A DNA stretch of 59,826 bases, taken from the NCBI GenBank assembly GCA_964585305.1, contig CAZPDM010000018.1, positions 1-59,826 of the forward strand. The letters run 5' to 3'. The notes under the pieces are model-generated. The model had not been told where the DNA came from, searched no databases, and saw only the letters and a program-made list of their open reading frames with translations. This DNA is from CAZPDM01 sp964585305 (lineage in GTDB: Bacteria; Planctomycetota; Uabimicrobiia; Uabimicrobiales; JABWCH01). The translations under genes were made by a program, and so were the position numbers. Shown here piece after piece: positions 42,103-51,023 of this stretch; within the stretch, counting starts at the first letter, position 1, and every line of letters starts with the position of its first letter.

Positions 42103-44580
42103 ATGAAAAAAAATACTAAAACTACTATAAATATTGCTTTAGTTGGCCCTTCTTTTAGTGGCAAAACGACTACTTTACTACTTCTTTTTCGCAGCATTTT
42201 AGAGTATTTCAAAGTTGGAATTTCCGGACAAGATTATCAAGATATTTTAAATTTGCTATATTTTAAAACAAATCGAATTCTAGGACATTTGCCCGCGACT
42301 TTAGAAGTTATACATAGCCCGGAAAAAATCTCATACTTTTGGCAGTTCTATGATGCTTCCTATTCTTCCAATAATGGTGGATATTTGGACACAAAAGAAC
42401 ATATATATCTTCCTGATACGCATATATTATTTTATTGTTTAAATTCCAATGACTCTACTTCAGAATCTGATCGGGTATTAGATGAAATAATAGCCATGAA
42501 AGAATGGATTGGCAGTAACCATCCTCAAAAAGATATTACTTTAGTTGTAATGCTAGGGTTATCGCAATGGGAAGAATTTCCTACATTGGAAAATTCTGAT
42601 ATGATTATTCGCAAGAAAATTGCTATTTCCCATCCTAATATTCTATCCAAATTTTTTTATTTTAACGAAGTAAAGTTCTGGTACAATCCTTTTCCTTTAG
42701 AATATTTAATGACAAATCCCATTCCGGAGCCATATCATACTCAAGCAATATCGTTTATGGGCTGGCTTTCAGAAAAATGCAATATTTTACCATTCCAAAC
42801 AGGCGTGAATTATGCAAATTACCATCGTTTATATCGTATAGAAAACCATAAAGAATGGATATTTTCTCATCCCAATCGTTGGTCGAATACACAGGGAAAT
42901 AATTTTCTTATTCATCTTCCTTCTGGCAAAAAAATTCCAGTTTACTATCTGGAAAATGAACACCGTTATTGGGCGAGTGAATTACCTAGCATGGGAAAAT
43001 TTACAATTTATGATATTAAAAAAAATCAATACATCCAAGCAGAACGACTACCATTTTCACCACGCTATTTAAAATTAGAAAATTCTACTTATATAGACAC
43101 AGAAAAAAAAATCTCTGGAAAAGTTGTAATTTGCCAAGATCGATATATTCTTATTACGCAAAATCCATTTGAGTATTGGGATATAAATCAACGTATCGCG
43201 CTAAAAGCCGCTGGAATTAAAAATAGATTTGCAATTTATCCCTCCGGGCATGTTATAGACATGCAACTTGGAAATCTAGGTTTTTACGACGAAATGACCA
43301 ATATAGTTAAATTTCCAGGACAACGTTTTTATTATTTACCCCTATCATTTTATTGGAGCATTAGACAACTCTGGGCAGCCCGAATGTTGGCTATATTTTT
43401 AGCAATAATCAGTTTTTTTTTATTAGGTTACGTTTTTCCTATATTAGGATTAAAATCTAATCTCCATTTTCATAATAAACAGGCGATCTTTGCTTTATTA
43501 AAGCATCCTGATAACCTTTCTTCTAGTGCTGTAGAATCGTTAATATCTTTAATGGATTGTTCGGAATATCATTCCGATATTGAATTATTACTTAGCCAAA
43601 TTGATGCGCCTATTCCAAAATCTCTTTCTCAACGCACAAAAGATAAGAATCAAAACATCCGACAGCTTGCTTTAAAAATTGTAGGAAAAATTCGCATAAA
43701 TGAGTCTATCCCATTTTTTTTAAATCTATTAAATGATGATGAAAGTGAATCAATTCGTAAAATCAGTTGCGATGCACTCTGTTTTATTGATCCTTGGCAA
43801 AGTCCTTTTTATATAGCACTTTTTCATAGCAAAAGTCTTGAACCTAAAGAGCGGCAATATGGAGCTTTTTTACTTGGAAGAACTTCTCATCCCAATTCAA
43901 TTACTTTCTTAAAAGAAAATTTTCTCTATGATAAAGATGAACGTGTTCGCCAAACTGCTATCCGAGGCCTTATCCCTAAAAAGTCCAAAGAGCTGACACG
44001 AGACTACCTAATTTTATTACAAGATAGTAAAATCGAAGTTGCTTCTATGGCAATGCAAGCACTTTGTAAAATATTTCCTAAACAAAGCATATTATTCCAG
44101 CAAATATTACAACTACGTTCAGATAATCTTCAAGAACAATTTAAAGCACTACGTTATCTTACTAAATATCCTTCTAAATATACTATTCCTTATTTAATTG
44201 CGCTATTAGGAACATGTGAACATTCCCAATTAAGTGAAGAATGCCGACAACTACTTGTTAAATTAAACCCTAAAGATGCGGAATTTTATAATAATATTGC
44301 CTTGCTTAAAAGCAAAGATATACACGAATGTAGGACAGCTATAAAAAATTTAGTTAAGATGTCTGCAACAAAAGCACTTCCTTATATTAAAGTATTACTC
44401 TATAGCCCTAAATTAGAGATTCAAACCGCAGCCCAAGAAGCAATTTACAATATTGAATCTCAACAAGAGGCAATAAAACTTTTGAATGGAATATCAGAAA
44501 AAGAACACGATGATTTCTCACTTATAAAAGAGGAACTACTCTTAGAATTAGAAAATAAAGAAAAAGAACAAAAAAAATAA
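42103..44580 (+). CDS. P-loop NTPase - membrane - HEAT repeat protein
   Basis: An 825-residue protein. The N-terminus has a Walker A loop GPSFSGKT (residues 15-22) in a small-GTPase-like context. A candidate switch region is FWQFYDASYSSNNGG (about 84-98), with no clean DxxG or NKxD, so GTP specificity is uncertain. Residues 250-400 are beta-rich. One transmembrane helix (about 426-446) is followed by a series of HEAT-like helical repeats, e.g. IRQLALKIVGKIRINESIPF and VRQTAIRGLIPKKS. The gene lies between hpnB and the squalene-hopene cyclase on the same strand with short gaps. I know of no such protein in other hopanoid clusters, so a link to hopanoid placement or transport is only a hypothesis. 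Confidence 0.72.
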   Translation: MKKNTKTTINIALVGPSFSGKTTTLLLLFRSILEYFKVGISGQDYQDILNLLYFKTNRILGHLPATLEVIHSPEKISYFWQFYDASYSSNNGGYLDTKEHIYLPDTHILFYCLNSNDSTSESDRVLDEIIAMKEWIGSNHPQKDITLVVMLGLSQWEEFPTLENSDMIIRKKIAISHPNILSKFFYFNEVKFWYNPFPLEYLMTNPIPEPYHTQAISFMGWLSEKCNILPFQTGVNYANYHRLYRIENHKEWIFSHPNRWSNTQGNNFLIHLPSGKKIPVYYLENEHRYWASELPSMGKFTIYDIKKNQYIQAERLPFSPRYLKLENSTYIDTEKKISGKVVICQDRYILITQNPFEYWDINQRIALKAAGIKNRFAIYPSGHVIDMQLGNLGFYDEMTNIVKFPGQRFYYLPLSFYWSIRQLWAARMLAIFLAIISFFLLGYVFPILGLKSNLHFHNKQAIFALLKHPDNLSSSAVESLISLMDCSEYHSDIELLLSQIDAPIPKSLSQRTKDKNQNIRQLALKIVGKIRINESIPFFLNLLNDDESESIRKISCDALCFIDPWQSPFYIALFHSKSLEPKERQYGAFLLGRTSHPNSITFLKENFLYDKDERVRQTAIRGLIPKKSKELTRDYLILLQDSKIEVASMAMQALCKIFPKQSILFQQILQLRSDNLQEQFKALRYLTKYPSKYTIPYLIALLGTCEHSQLSEECRQLLVKLNPKDAEFYNNIALLKSKDIHECRTAIKNLVKMSATKALPYIKVLLYSPKLEIQTAAQEAIYNIESQQEAIKLLNGISEKEHDDFSLIKEELLLELENKEKEQKK

Positions 44581-44616
44581 CAAAGTTATCTGTTTAAAAA
44601 AACGAAAGGTTTTTTC

Positions 44617-46614
44617 ATGGGAATTGAAATTGAAAGCCCAGAAGACTTCTTATCAGATTATAAAGATCCTAAATGGTTTAACTCTATTTTGGAGTATATT
44701 CGAGAAAAAAAGTATTGTAAAACGATTCCAACATTTTCTTGTAAAGAAAAAGAAGATAAACTAGAACAAACTATTTTTCATGCTCAAGAATGGTTGTTCC
44801 AAGAAACTCAAGGACAACCTTTTTGGAATGCAAACATTGAAGCTAATGCAAGTTTGAGTGCACAGTTTATTCTTATGGCTCTTGGAATAGGATATAAAGA
44901 TCATTCCCGCTTGAATCGTCTTTGGCAATATATTATAAGCAAATGCAATTCTCAAGGAATCTATCCCTTATATTATGGTGGCGCACCACATTATTCTACC
45001 AATTTACTTATTTATTTAGCCGGGCGTGCATTAGGCTATCCACCGCATAGTAGCGATTTGCAAAAATTACATGACTATCTTCAAGCCAATGATATTACAA
45101 AAAATGTTAATATGGAAACACGCTTGTTATTGGCAACATTTGGCCTAATTTCCTGGGATTGTGTTCCCATGATCAGCCCCCTTTTGGTTCTCATTCCTAA
45201 AGAAGCAGAATTTAATATATACTCAATTTCATATTGGGTACGCACATCATTAGTACCTATGTCTGTTTTATACAGTACACGCTATCGTTTACCACATTTC
45301 CCTCTTTCCTCTGACATTATTCGAGAATTCCAACCACAATATCAAGATTTCCCAACATATATCAGCAAAAATCGGATGTGGGATATTTTTTTAAGAGGAA
45401 TTAAAAAGACATATAATCTAAGTGAAATATCACTTAACAAACTTGCAATTAATTTATGTAAAAAATGGATACTCGATCACCAAGATCGCAGTGGTGATTG
45501 GGGAGGCATTTATCCAGCAATGCAATATTGCAATATTGCATTGTATGCACTCGGTGAAAAACTGGAAGGAGATTCTGCTTTAGCTAAAGGGATTTCAGCT
45601 TTAGAAAGATTTCAGAAACCCATTGGAAATATGCTACATCAACAATCTTGCGTTTCTCCGGTTTGGGATACGGCATGGAGTTTAATTGCTTTAAATCGCT
45701 CTGGCCTTAATCTCAATGAAGAAAATTATCAAAAATATTTTGATTGGCTTATTAACAACCAAATTTTTCAAGAAGGCGATTGGTCTATTCGAAATAAAAG
45801 TGGCTTTGGAGGCGGCTGGGCGTTTCAATTTGATAATGCTTTCTATCCTGATACAGATGATACTGCTGTTGTTATTATGACGTTGCTCAAACATTCTGAG
45901 CCTTCCAAACAATTACAATCTTCGATTGAACTTGGAGTAAGATGGCTTTTGACGATGCAAAATCCTGATGGCGGTTGGAGTTCTTTTGAAAAGGGAGTAG
46001 ATGATGAATACGTCAACATGATTCCCTTTAATGATATGGACAACTGGAGCGATCCAAGTACTTCTGATATTACAGGAAGATGCCTTCAAATGTTTGGAGA
46101 AATTGGTCTTCCCAAAGATAGCAAACCAGTAAAAGATGCCATTTCTTTTTTACTTAAACACCAGGAAAAAGATGGGTCTTGGTTCGGACGTTGGGGAGTC
46201 AACTATATTTATGGAACATGGTCTGCTCTAATGGGACTACAATATTATTTCGACCATGATCATTCAGTTATCCAAAAAGCTGTAAACTGGCTTTGTAAAA
46301 TACAAAACCCTGATGGCGGTTGGGGAGAATCCTGCGATTCATATCTTGCCAACCATTACTTGCCATTAGAAAGTACGGCTTCACAAACAGGCTGGGCATT
46401 GCTATCCTTAATTGCAGTTGGACAAGCAAACTCTCCTAATGTGGAACGCGGCATTTCTTGGCTCATAAAAAATCAAAATTCTTCAGGAACATGGGAAGAA
46501 AAATATTTTACGGGAACGGGATTTCCTAAGCATTTCTATTTACGATATGATTATTATAGACACTATTTTCCATTATGGGCATTAGGAGAATATAGTCGAT
46601 CTCGTATTAAATAA
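44617..46614 (+). CDS. shc: Squalene-hopene cyclase
   Basis: A 665-residue class II triterpene cyclase converting squalene to hopene at the membrane surface. The catalytic DXDD motif is present as DTDD at 412-415. QW-type repeats are seen (HQDRSGDWGG, QNPDGGWSSF, QEKDGSWFGRW, QNPDGGWGES, QNSSGTWEE). The C-terminus GFPKHFYLRYDYYRHYFPLW is diagnostic. SPVWDTAW also fits. Length is normal. AAAGG before the ATG supports the start. Co-directional hpnB upstream and an SDR downstream form a hopanoid cluster. Squalene synthesis genes (hpnCDE) are not in the window. Confidence 0.97.
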   Translation: MGIEIESPEDFLSDYKDPKWFNSILEYIREKKYCKTIPTFSCKEKEDKLEQTIFHAQEWLFQETQGQPFWNANIEANASLSAQFILMALGIGYKDHSRLNRLWQYIISKCNSQGIYPLYYGGAPHYSTNLLIYLAGRALGYPPHSSDLQKLHDYLQANDITKNVNMETRLLLATFGLISWDCVPMISPLLVLIPKEAEFNIYSISYWVRTSLVPMSVLYSTRYRLPHFPLSSDIIREFQPQYQDFPTYISKNRMWDIFLRGIKKTYNLSEISLNKLAINLCKKWILDHQDRSGDWGGIYPAMQYCNIALYALGEKLEGDSALAKGISALERFQKPIGNMLHQQSCVSPVWDTAWSLIALNRSGLNLNEENYQKYFDWLINNQIFQEGDWSIRNKSGFGGGWAFQFDNAFYPDTDDTAVVIMTLLKHSEPSKQLQSSIELGVRWLLTMQNPDGGWSSFEKGVDDEYVNMIPFNDMDNWSDPSTSDITGRCLQMFGEIGLPKDSKPVKDAISFLLKHQEKDGSWFGRWGVNYIYGTWSALMGLQYYFDHDHSVIQKAVNWLCKIQNPDGGWGESCDSYLANHYLPLESTASQTGWALLSLIAVGQANSPNVERGISWLIKNQNSSGTWEEKYFTGTGFPKHFYLRYDYYRHYFPLWALGEYSRSRIK

Positions 46615-46633
46615 TTTATTTGAAAGGAAAAAC

Positions 46634-47677
46634 ATGGCAAAACGTTATCTTATAACAGGCGGCGCAGGTTTTCTTGGTATTAACCTGGTGCGATTTCTTC
46701 TGGCCAAACAAGAGGAAGTAACTTCTCTTGACATTGTCCCTTTTAATTATCCTGATGTACAAGATAAAATTCGCATTGTACAAGGAGATATTAGAAACGC
46801 TACTGATGTACAACGTTCATTGGAAAATGTAGATATTGTCATTCATGCTGCAGCGGCATTACCTTTATATAAACCTGCTGAAATTTATTCAACAGATATT
46901 GATGGCACACGAATAGTTCTCGAAGAATCTAAAAAAGCAGGTGTCAAACGCGTTGTACATATTTCTTCAACGGCCGTATATGGGATTCCGAATCACCATC
47001 CATTATTAGAAAATGATACTCTTATTGGCGTAGGACCTTATGGCGAAGCCAAAATAGCAGCAGAAAGAGTCTGTGAAGAATTCCGCAAAAATAATATGAT
47101 TGTCCCTATTATACGCCCTAAATCATTTATTGGGCCGGAACGGCTTGGAGTATTCTCTATACTTTTTGAATGGGCTAAAGATGGACATAACTTTCCAATT
47201 TTAGGCAGTGGAAATAATCTTTACCAATATTTAGATGTAGAAGATTTATGTGAATCAATATGGCTATGCTGCACACTTCCAGATGAAACTGTCAATGATA
47301 CATTTAATATTGGCGCAGAAAAATTTGGAACTCCAAGAACTGATTTCCAAACAGTATTAGATTATGCAGGCCATGGAAAACGTGTTATTTCCTTACCAGA
47401 AAAACCTGCTATTCTTATTCTTCGTTTCTTAGAAATGCTCAAACTTTCTCCATTATACAAATGGGTTTATGAAACCGCTGGCAAAGAATCTTTTGTTTCT
47501 ATTGAAAAGGCTAAGAAACAACTTGGATTTACACCTAAGTTCTCTAATCAAGATGCACTTTTGAGAAATTATAAATGGTACTTAGAAAACTATGAAAAAC
47601 TTCAAGGCGGTTCTGGTTTAACCCATCGCAAACCATGGGCACAAGGAATATTGAAACTATGCAAGGCAATATTCTAA
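46634..47677 (+). CDS. NAD(P)-dependent extended SDR (sugar epimerase/dehydratase type), HpnA candidate
   Basis: A 347-residue extended short-chain dehydrogenase. It has the Rossmann motif TGGAGFLG (residues 8-15), GDIRN, HISSTAVYG and an active-site YGEAK (Tyr and Lys of YxxxK). The family includes sugar-nucleotide epimerases and 3beta-hydroxysteroid dehydrogenase-like enzymes. Position 20 bases after the cyclase suggests the HpnA role (hopanoid-associated epimerase), but the sequence does not look like a textbook HpnA and action on the triterpenoid itself is possible. AAAGGA precedes the ATG. A terminator follows, so this is the last gene of the cluster. Confidence 0.8.
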   Translation: MAKRYLITGGAGFLGINLVRFLLAKQEEVTSLDIVPFNYPDVQDKIRIVQGDIRNATDVQRSLENVDIVIHAAAALPLYKPAEIYSTDIDGTRIVLEESKKAGVKRVVHISSTAVYGIPNHHPLLENDTLIGVGPYGEAKIAAERVCEEFRKNNMIVPIIRPKSFIGPERLGVFSILFEWAKDGHNFPILGSGNNLYQYLDVEDLCESIWLCCTLPDETVNDTFNIGAEKFGTPRTDFQTVLDYAGHGKRVISLPEKPAILILRFLEMLKLSPLYKWVYETAGKESFVSIEKAKKQLGFTPKFSNQDALLRNYKWYLENYEKLQGGSGLTHRKPWAQGILKLCKAIF

Positions 47678-47695
47678 AGAAATAATAGGCTAAAC

Positions 47696-47736
47696 AAACA
47701 AAAAAAGATTATAGCAAAAAGCTACAATCTTTTTTT
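47696..47736 (+). terminator. Intrinsic terminator of the hopanoid cluster
   Basis: The stem AAAAAAAGATT-a-TAGC / GCTA-c-AATCTTTTTTT with loop AAAAA and a T run ends the SDR transcript. A TTG at 47735 inside the T run is not the start of the next gene. Confidence 0.88.
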
Positions 47737-47761
47737 GTTTCTCTTAAAAGAAAGAAAATTT

Positions 47762-49162
47762 ATGGAACAGAAAAAAAATAATTTTGATAGATTTCTTTTC
47801 TATGCTCTTTATTTTTGGGGAATAGTTTCGCTTTTTTTTATAATCAATAATATTTTAATTATTACTTTATGTGGAAGAGAATTTTATTCTGTCTTTACTC
47901 AACCTGGTTCACTTTCAGATATTTATATAACATTTGGCTCGATTGCTTTAGTCTGGTTTTCTCTTGGGGCAATCCTTACATTATTTAGTAATAAAACATT
48001 TCGTATGAAATATGGAATACAAACAATTTATACATGGATCATTATTCTTTTATACATCAATATTTGCCGAGAAAGAACATTTTATGATGATACTTATGAT
48101 TATGTTTTTGCAGCTTTTGATCTTATACAAAATAAGCCTTTCAACAGTAGATATATCTATCTTCCATTTTTAGCAAATATGCTTGAACCCTTTGCTCGAT
48201 TGGGGTTAAAATTTTCTTTTGGTGTTTTTTGGGCATCTAATATTTTTTCCTTAGGATTATTTTCCATCTTATTACCTATATTACTACAACGTTATGGCTT
48301 TTCCCAAAGATTGGCAAAATTATTAGTATTTCTATTTTTAGTTGTCAATGTAGCAGTTCTTAGAACATTATTCTATGGGCAGGTCAATTTTCATGTTGCT
48401 AATCTCATGATAATGACTCTTTTATTTTATCCTAAATACAAAATTTTATCAGCATTATCTTTAGCAATGGCAATACATTTAAAAATGTCTCCAGCTGTTC
48501 TTGTTCTTCCTTTTCTTCTACAAAAAGACATTCGTTGGCTATCTTGGTTTACAATAAGCATGCTTGGACTTGCTTCAATTACATTGGTAACACATGGCAT
48601 TGAGCCGTTTTTCTCATCTTGGAATAACATTCAACAATTGTATAATTTTAGTTCGGAATGTTTTCGAGATAATTCTATAAATTCATTTATTGACAGCAGT
48701 GCTAAATTTTTTGGAATTTCTTTTAGATATATTCCTATTGCTACTACTATAACAAAAGGAATTTTGTTTGCTGCTATGCTGTGGGTAATGATAGCTTGTA
48801 TTAAAAAAGAAACTTTTCAAAAGGAGCAAGCAACCAGCATTATTCTAAATTCCTCTCCAATTCTGCTTATACTTATGCTCCTTGCATCACCACTAATTTG
48901 GGAGCATCATCCTATTTTTGCATCTCTTTCTTATTTGATCGTCATACTCAAATTGCATACACCCACACAATGGTTATTATACTGCATGGCATATTTCTTT
49001 ACCTATTTAGTTCCTACTTTTGATTTTTATCCTTGGTCATACGGCAGATTATTTAGCTCCATTATTTTAACTTATTTATTATACAGAATACCCGACTCAA
49101 ATAGCCAAGCTATTATTGAAGTTGAAGATTTTTTAGAACAAATACAATGGAAAAAAAGCTAG
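47762..49162 (+). CDS. GT87 (DUF2029) family membrane glycosyltransferase
   Basis: A 466-residue multi-pass membrane protein. The family pattern YGQVNFHVANLMIM, then SLAMAIHLKMSPAVLVLPFL, matches DUF2029/GT87, the polyprenyl-phosphomannose-dependent mannosyltransferase family that includes PimE. An early acidic pair, TFYDDTYDYVFAAF, is in the right place for a GT-C catalytic loop. The ATG at 47762 is used; it has a purine-rich AAAGAAAG upstream. Its TAG stop interlocks with the stop of the converging GT4 gene. The glycan target is unknown. Confidence 0.85.
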   Translation: MEQKKNNFDRFLFYALYFWGIVSLFFIINNILIITLCGREFYSVFTQPGSLSDIYITFGSIALVWFSLGAILTLFSNKTFRMKYGIQTIYTWIIILLYINICRERTFYDDTYDYVFAAFDLIQNKPFNSRYIYLPFLANMLEPFARLGLKFSFGVFWASNIFSLGLFSILLPILLQRYGFSQRLAKLLVFLFLVVNVAVLRTLFYGQVNFHVANLMIMTLLFYPKYKILSALSLAMAIHLKMSPAVLVLPFLLQKDIRWLSWFTISMLGLASITLVTHGIEPFFSSWNNIQQLYNFSSECFRDNSINSFIDSSAKFFGISFRYIPIATTITKGILFAAMLWVMIACIKKETFQKEQATSIILNSSPILLILMLLASPLIWEHHPIFASLSYLIVILKLHTPTQWLLYCMAYFFTYLVPTFDFYPWSYGRLFSSIILTYLLYRIPDSNSQAIIEVEDFLEQIQWKKS

Positions 49163-50289
49163 CTTTTAATTAAAGTTAAATCTTGTAAAACTATAGACCA
49201 TCCTTTTGCTAATTCTATAGCATTTTGAGGAGGAACTAAAATATTTCGTCTCTTTTGAATTCCTTGTTTTTCTTGATTTTTGGCAGTATCTTCAAATATT
49301 TTGGCTGTATCTCCAACATGAGTTGCTACACAAGAAACATTGCAGCTTATTGCTTCAAGTAATGTATTGGATCTTGCTTCAGCAAAAGAACTCGATGTGG
49401 CAATATCTAATGCCGCAGTATAGCGTGCAACCAAAGAACTAGGCTGCTCTCCTAAAAGATGAATTTGTTGGTATGGCAAATGAAATTCATCAATCCAGAA
49501 TTTTAATTCTTGATTTTGCCAAGTAATTCCTGTACCAATGAGTAAAAAATGTATATTAGGAAAACTTTCTAAAATAAATTTGGCCGCTTCTAAAAAAACA
49601 CGATGTCCTTTAACTGGATGAAATCTAGCGACTAAACCAATTAAGATAGTATTACTAGCTAAGTTTAATTCTTCTCGAACTTCTTGGTATGCTGTTAACG
49701 ATGGAGAAAAAATCTTTGTATTTGCATCATTTAAAAAATAATCTGTCTTATTAGCAGGAAATCCAATTTTTTCATGCTGTTGCGCAGAAGTATAAGAATT
49801 ATATAGTATCTTATAAGGAATATTCCCCAGTTTTACTCCTAAACGTAAAAACAGCAAACTTATTTTTTTCTCACAATACCCTTCCGGCAAACATTGGCGA
49901 ATATTCCACACTACCGGCACTTTAAAACATTTTCCCAATAAAGCTGATATACAATTACCATGATACAACCACCCTGAAATTATATCAGGTTTAAATTTGC
50001 GCATAATATGCAAAAGACGTAGTAAGCGAAAAGGATTTGGCCTTTTGGGATGAATTCCTAATGCAATTACAGTGATTCCATTTTGCTGCAATTGATTACC
50101 AATTGGTCCAATCTCACCTAAAGATATGACAATATTTTCAAATTGATGTTTATTCATAGTGGGCAAAAGATGTCCCAACCATGATTCTGTACCGCCAACT
50201 TCGAGAGTGGGCAAAATATGCAAAATACGCCACGGAGAAGAAATTGGCGGAGGACGTAATTCTTCTAATATTTTTTGTAATTTTAACAT
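49159..50289 (-). CDS. GT4 family glycosyltransferase
   Basis: A 376-residue GT-B fold transferase. The N-terminal domain has WRILHILPTLEVGGTESWL, the acceptor-side glycine loop. The C-terminal domain has GLVARFHPVKGHRVFLEAA and the EX7E site FAEARSNTLLEA. These are the marks of retaining GT4 enzymes that build lipopolysaccharide or exopolysaccharide from nucleotide sugars in the cytoplasm. It starts 20 bases after the ECF sigma gene on the same strand. Its stop shares bases with the stop of the converging GT87 gene (TAG within GCTAGC). Confidence 0.9.
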   Translation of the reverse strand: MLKLQKILEELRPPPISSPWRILHILPTLEVGGTESWLGHLLPTMNKHQFENIVISLGEIGPIGNQLQQNGITVIALGIHPKRPNPFRLLRLLHIMRKFKPDIISGWLYHGNCISALLGKCFKVPVVWNIRQCLPEGYCEKKISLLFLRLGVKLGNIPYKILYNSYTSAQQHEKIGFPANKTDYFLNDANTKIFSPSLTAYQEVREELNLASNTILIGLVARFHPVKGHRVFLEAAKFILESFPNIHFLLIGTGITWQNQELKFWIDEFHLPYQQIHLLGEQPSSLVARYTAALDIATSSSFAEARSNTLLEAISCNVSCVATHVGDTAKIFEDTAKNQEKQGIQKRRNILVPPQNAIELAKGWSIVLQDLTLIKS

Positions 50290-50309
50290 AAACTTATTTT
50301 ATATATTTT

Positions 50310-50909
50310 TTATTTGATGATTAAATCACTCGCACTTTTAACATTTTTTGTCAACAATTCTTTTAAATTCACTTTTGCACGATTGAGTAAACTCTTTGTT
50401 GCTTCAAGAGAAATTTCCATAACTTGAGAAATTTCTTGATAGGATAATCCTTCATATTTTGATAGAATCACAGCTAAACGTTGATTAGGAGGAAGAGCTA
50501 AAAGAGCACTTTTTACTTTTTCACAAATTTCTTGTTTTGCAAGAATACGTGAAGGACTATCTTCCTTTTTATCATAGATTCCGCCTTGTGGTAAATTCAT
50601 ATCGCTATCATTATAAGATAAAGGTTGGGCATGTCGTCGTTTTGAATCTCGAATGTGGTTTAAACAAAGATTTGTGATAATGTGATATAGCCAGGTATCA
50701 AACTGAGCAGTGGGAACATAGCGATTTCGAGCATTATAAATACGTAAAAATACTTCTTGCGCAAGATCTTCAGCGTCTTGAGTATGAATAATAAATCGCT
50801 GGATAATTCTAACAACTCGTTGAAAATTTCGCTCCATCAATTCTGTAAAAGCTGTATCATCTCCATCTGAGAATTTTTGCATAAGTTGTGTATCTTTTAT
50901 ATCGTTCAT
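50310..50909 (-). CDS. ECF-type RNA polymerase sigma factor
   Basis: A 199-residue sigma70-family protein. Region 2: DAEDLAQEVFLRIYNARNRY with FDTWLYHIITNLCLNHIRD. Region 4: ALPPNQRLAVILSKYEGLSY, then EISQVMEISLEATKSLLNRA, the helix-turn-helix for the -35 element. A Ser/Asn/Asp-rich spacer separates them. Size and layout are typical of RpoE-like ECF factors. No anti-sigma gene follows; the downstream neighbour is a GT4 transferase, which might be a target. How activity is controlled cannot be read from the sequence. Confidence 0.95.
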   Translation of the reverse strand: MNDIKDTQLMQKFSDGDDTAFTELMERNFQRVVRIIQRFIIHTQDAEDLAQEVFLRIYNARNRYVPTAQFDTWLYHIITNLCLNHIRDSKRRHAQPLSYNDSDMNLPQGGIYDKKEDSPSRILAKQEICEKVKSALLALPPNQRLAVILSKYEGLSYQEISQVMEISLEATKSLLNRAKVNLKELLTKNVKSASDLIIK

Positions 50910-50952
50910 AATTGCCTCGGCTTGATCCTGACTTAAAAAATATTTGTAAGCA

Positions 50953-51000
50953 GAAGTATTATTTTATCAAATAAAATAAAATAAAATAAAATAATACTTC
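50953..51000. terminator. A/T hairpin with pentamer-repeat loop
   Basis: A perfect 15-bp inverted repeat GAAGTATTATTTTAT / ATAAAATAATACTTC encloses an 18-base loop made of AATAA pentamer repeats that run into the right arm. It lies between the aminotransferase and sigma-factor genes, so it may end the former's transcript or act in the sigma gene's leader. Confidence 0.6.
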
Positions 51001-51023
51001 ATTAGCATTTTTTTATTCATCAT

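Noticed and set aside
46616..46813. Minus-strand frame antisense to the SDR start
   Set aside because: It is fully within the coding sequence of a well-supported gene on the other strand and has no family resemblance.
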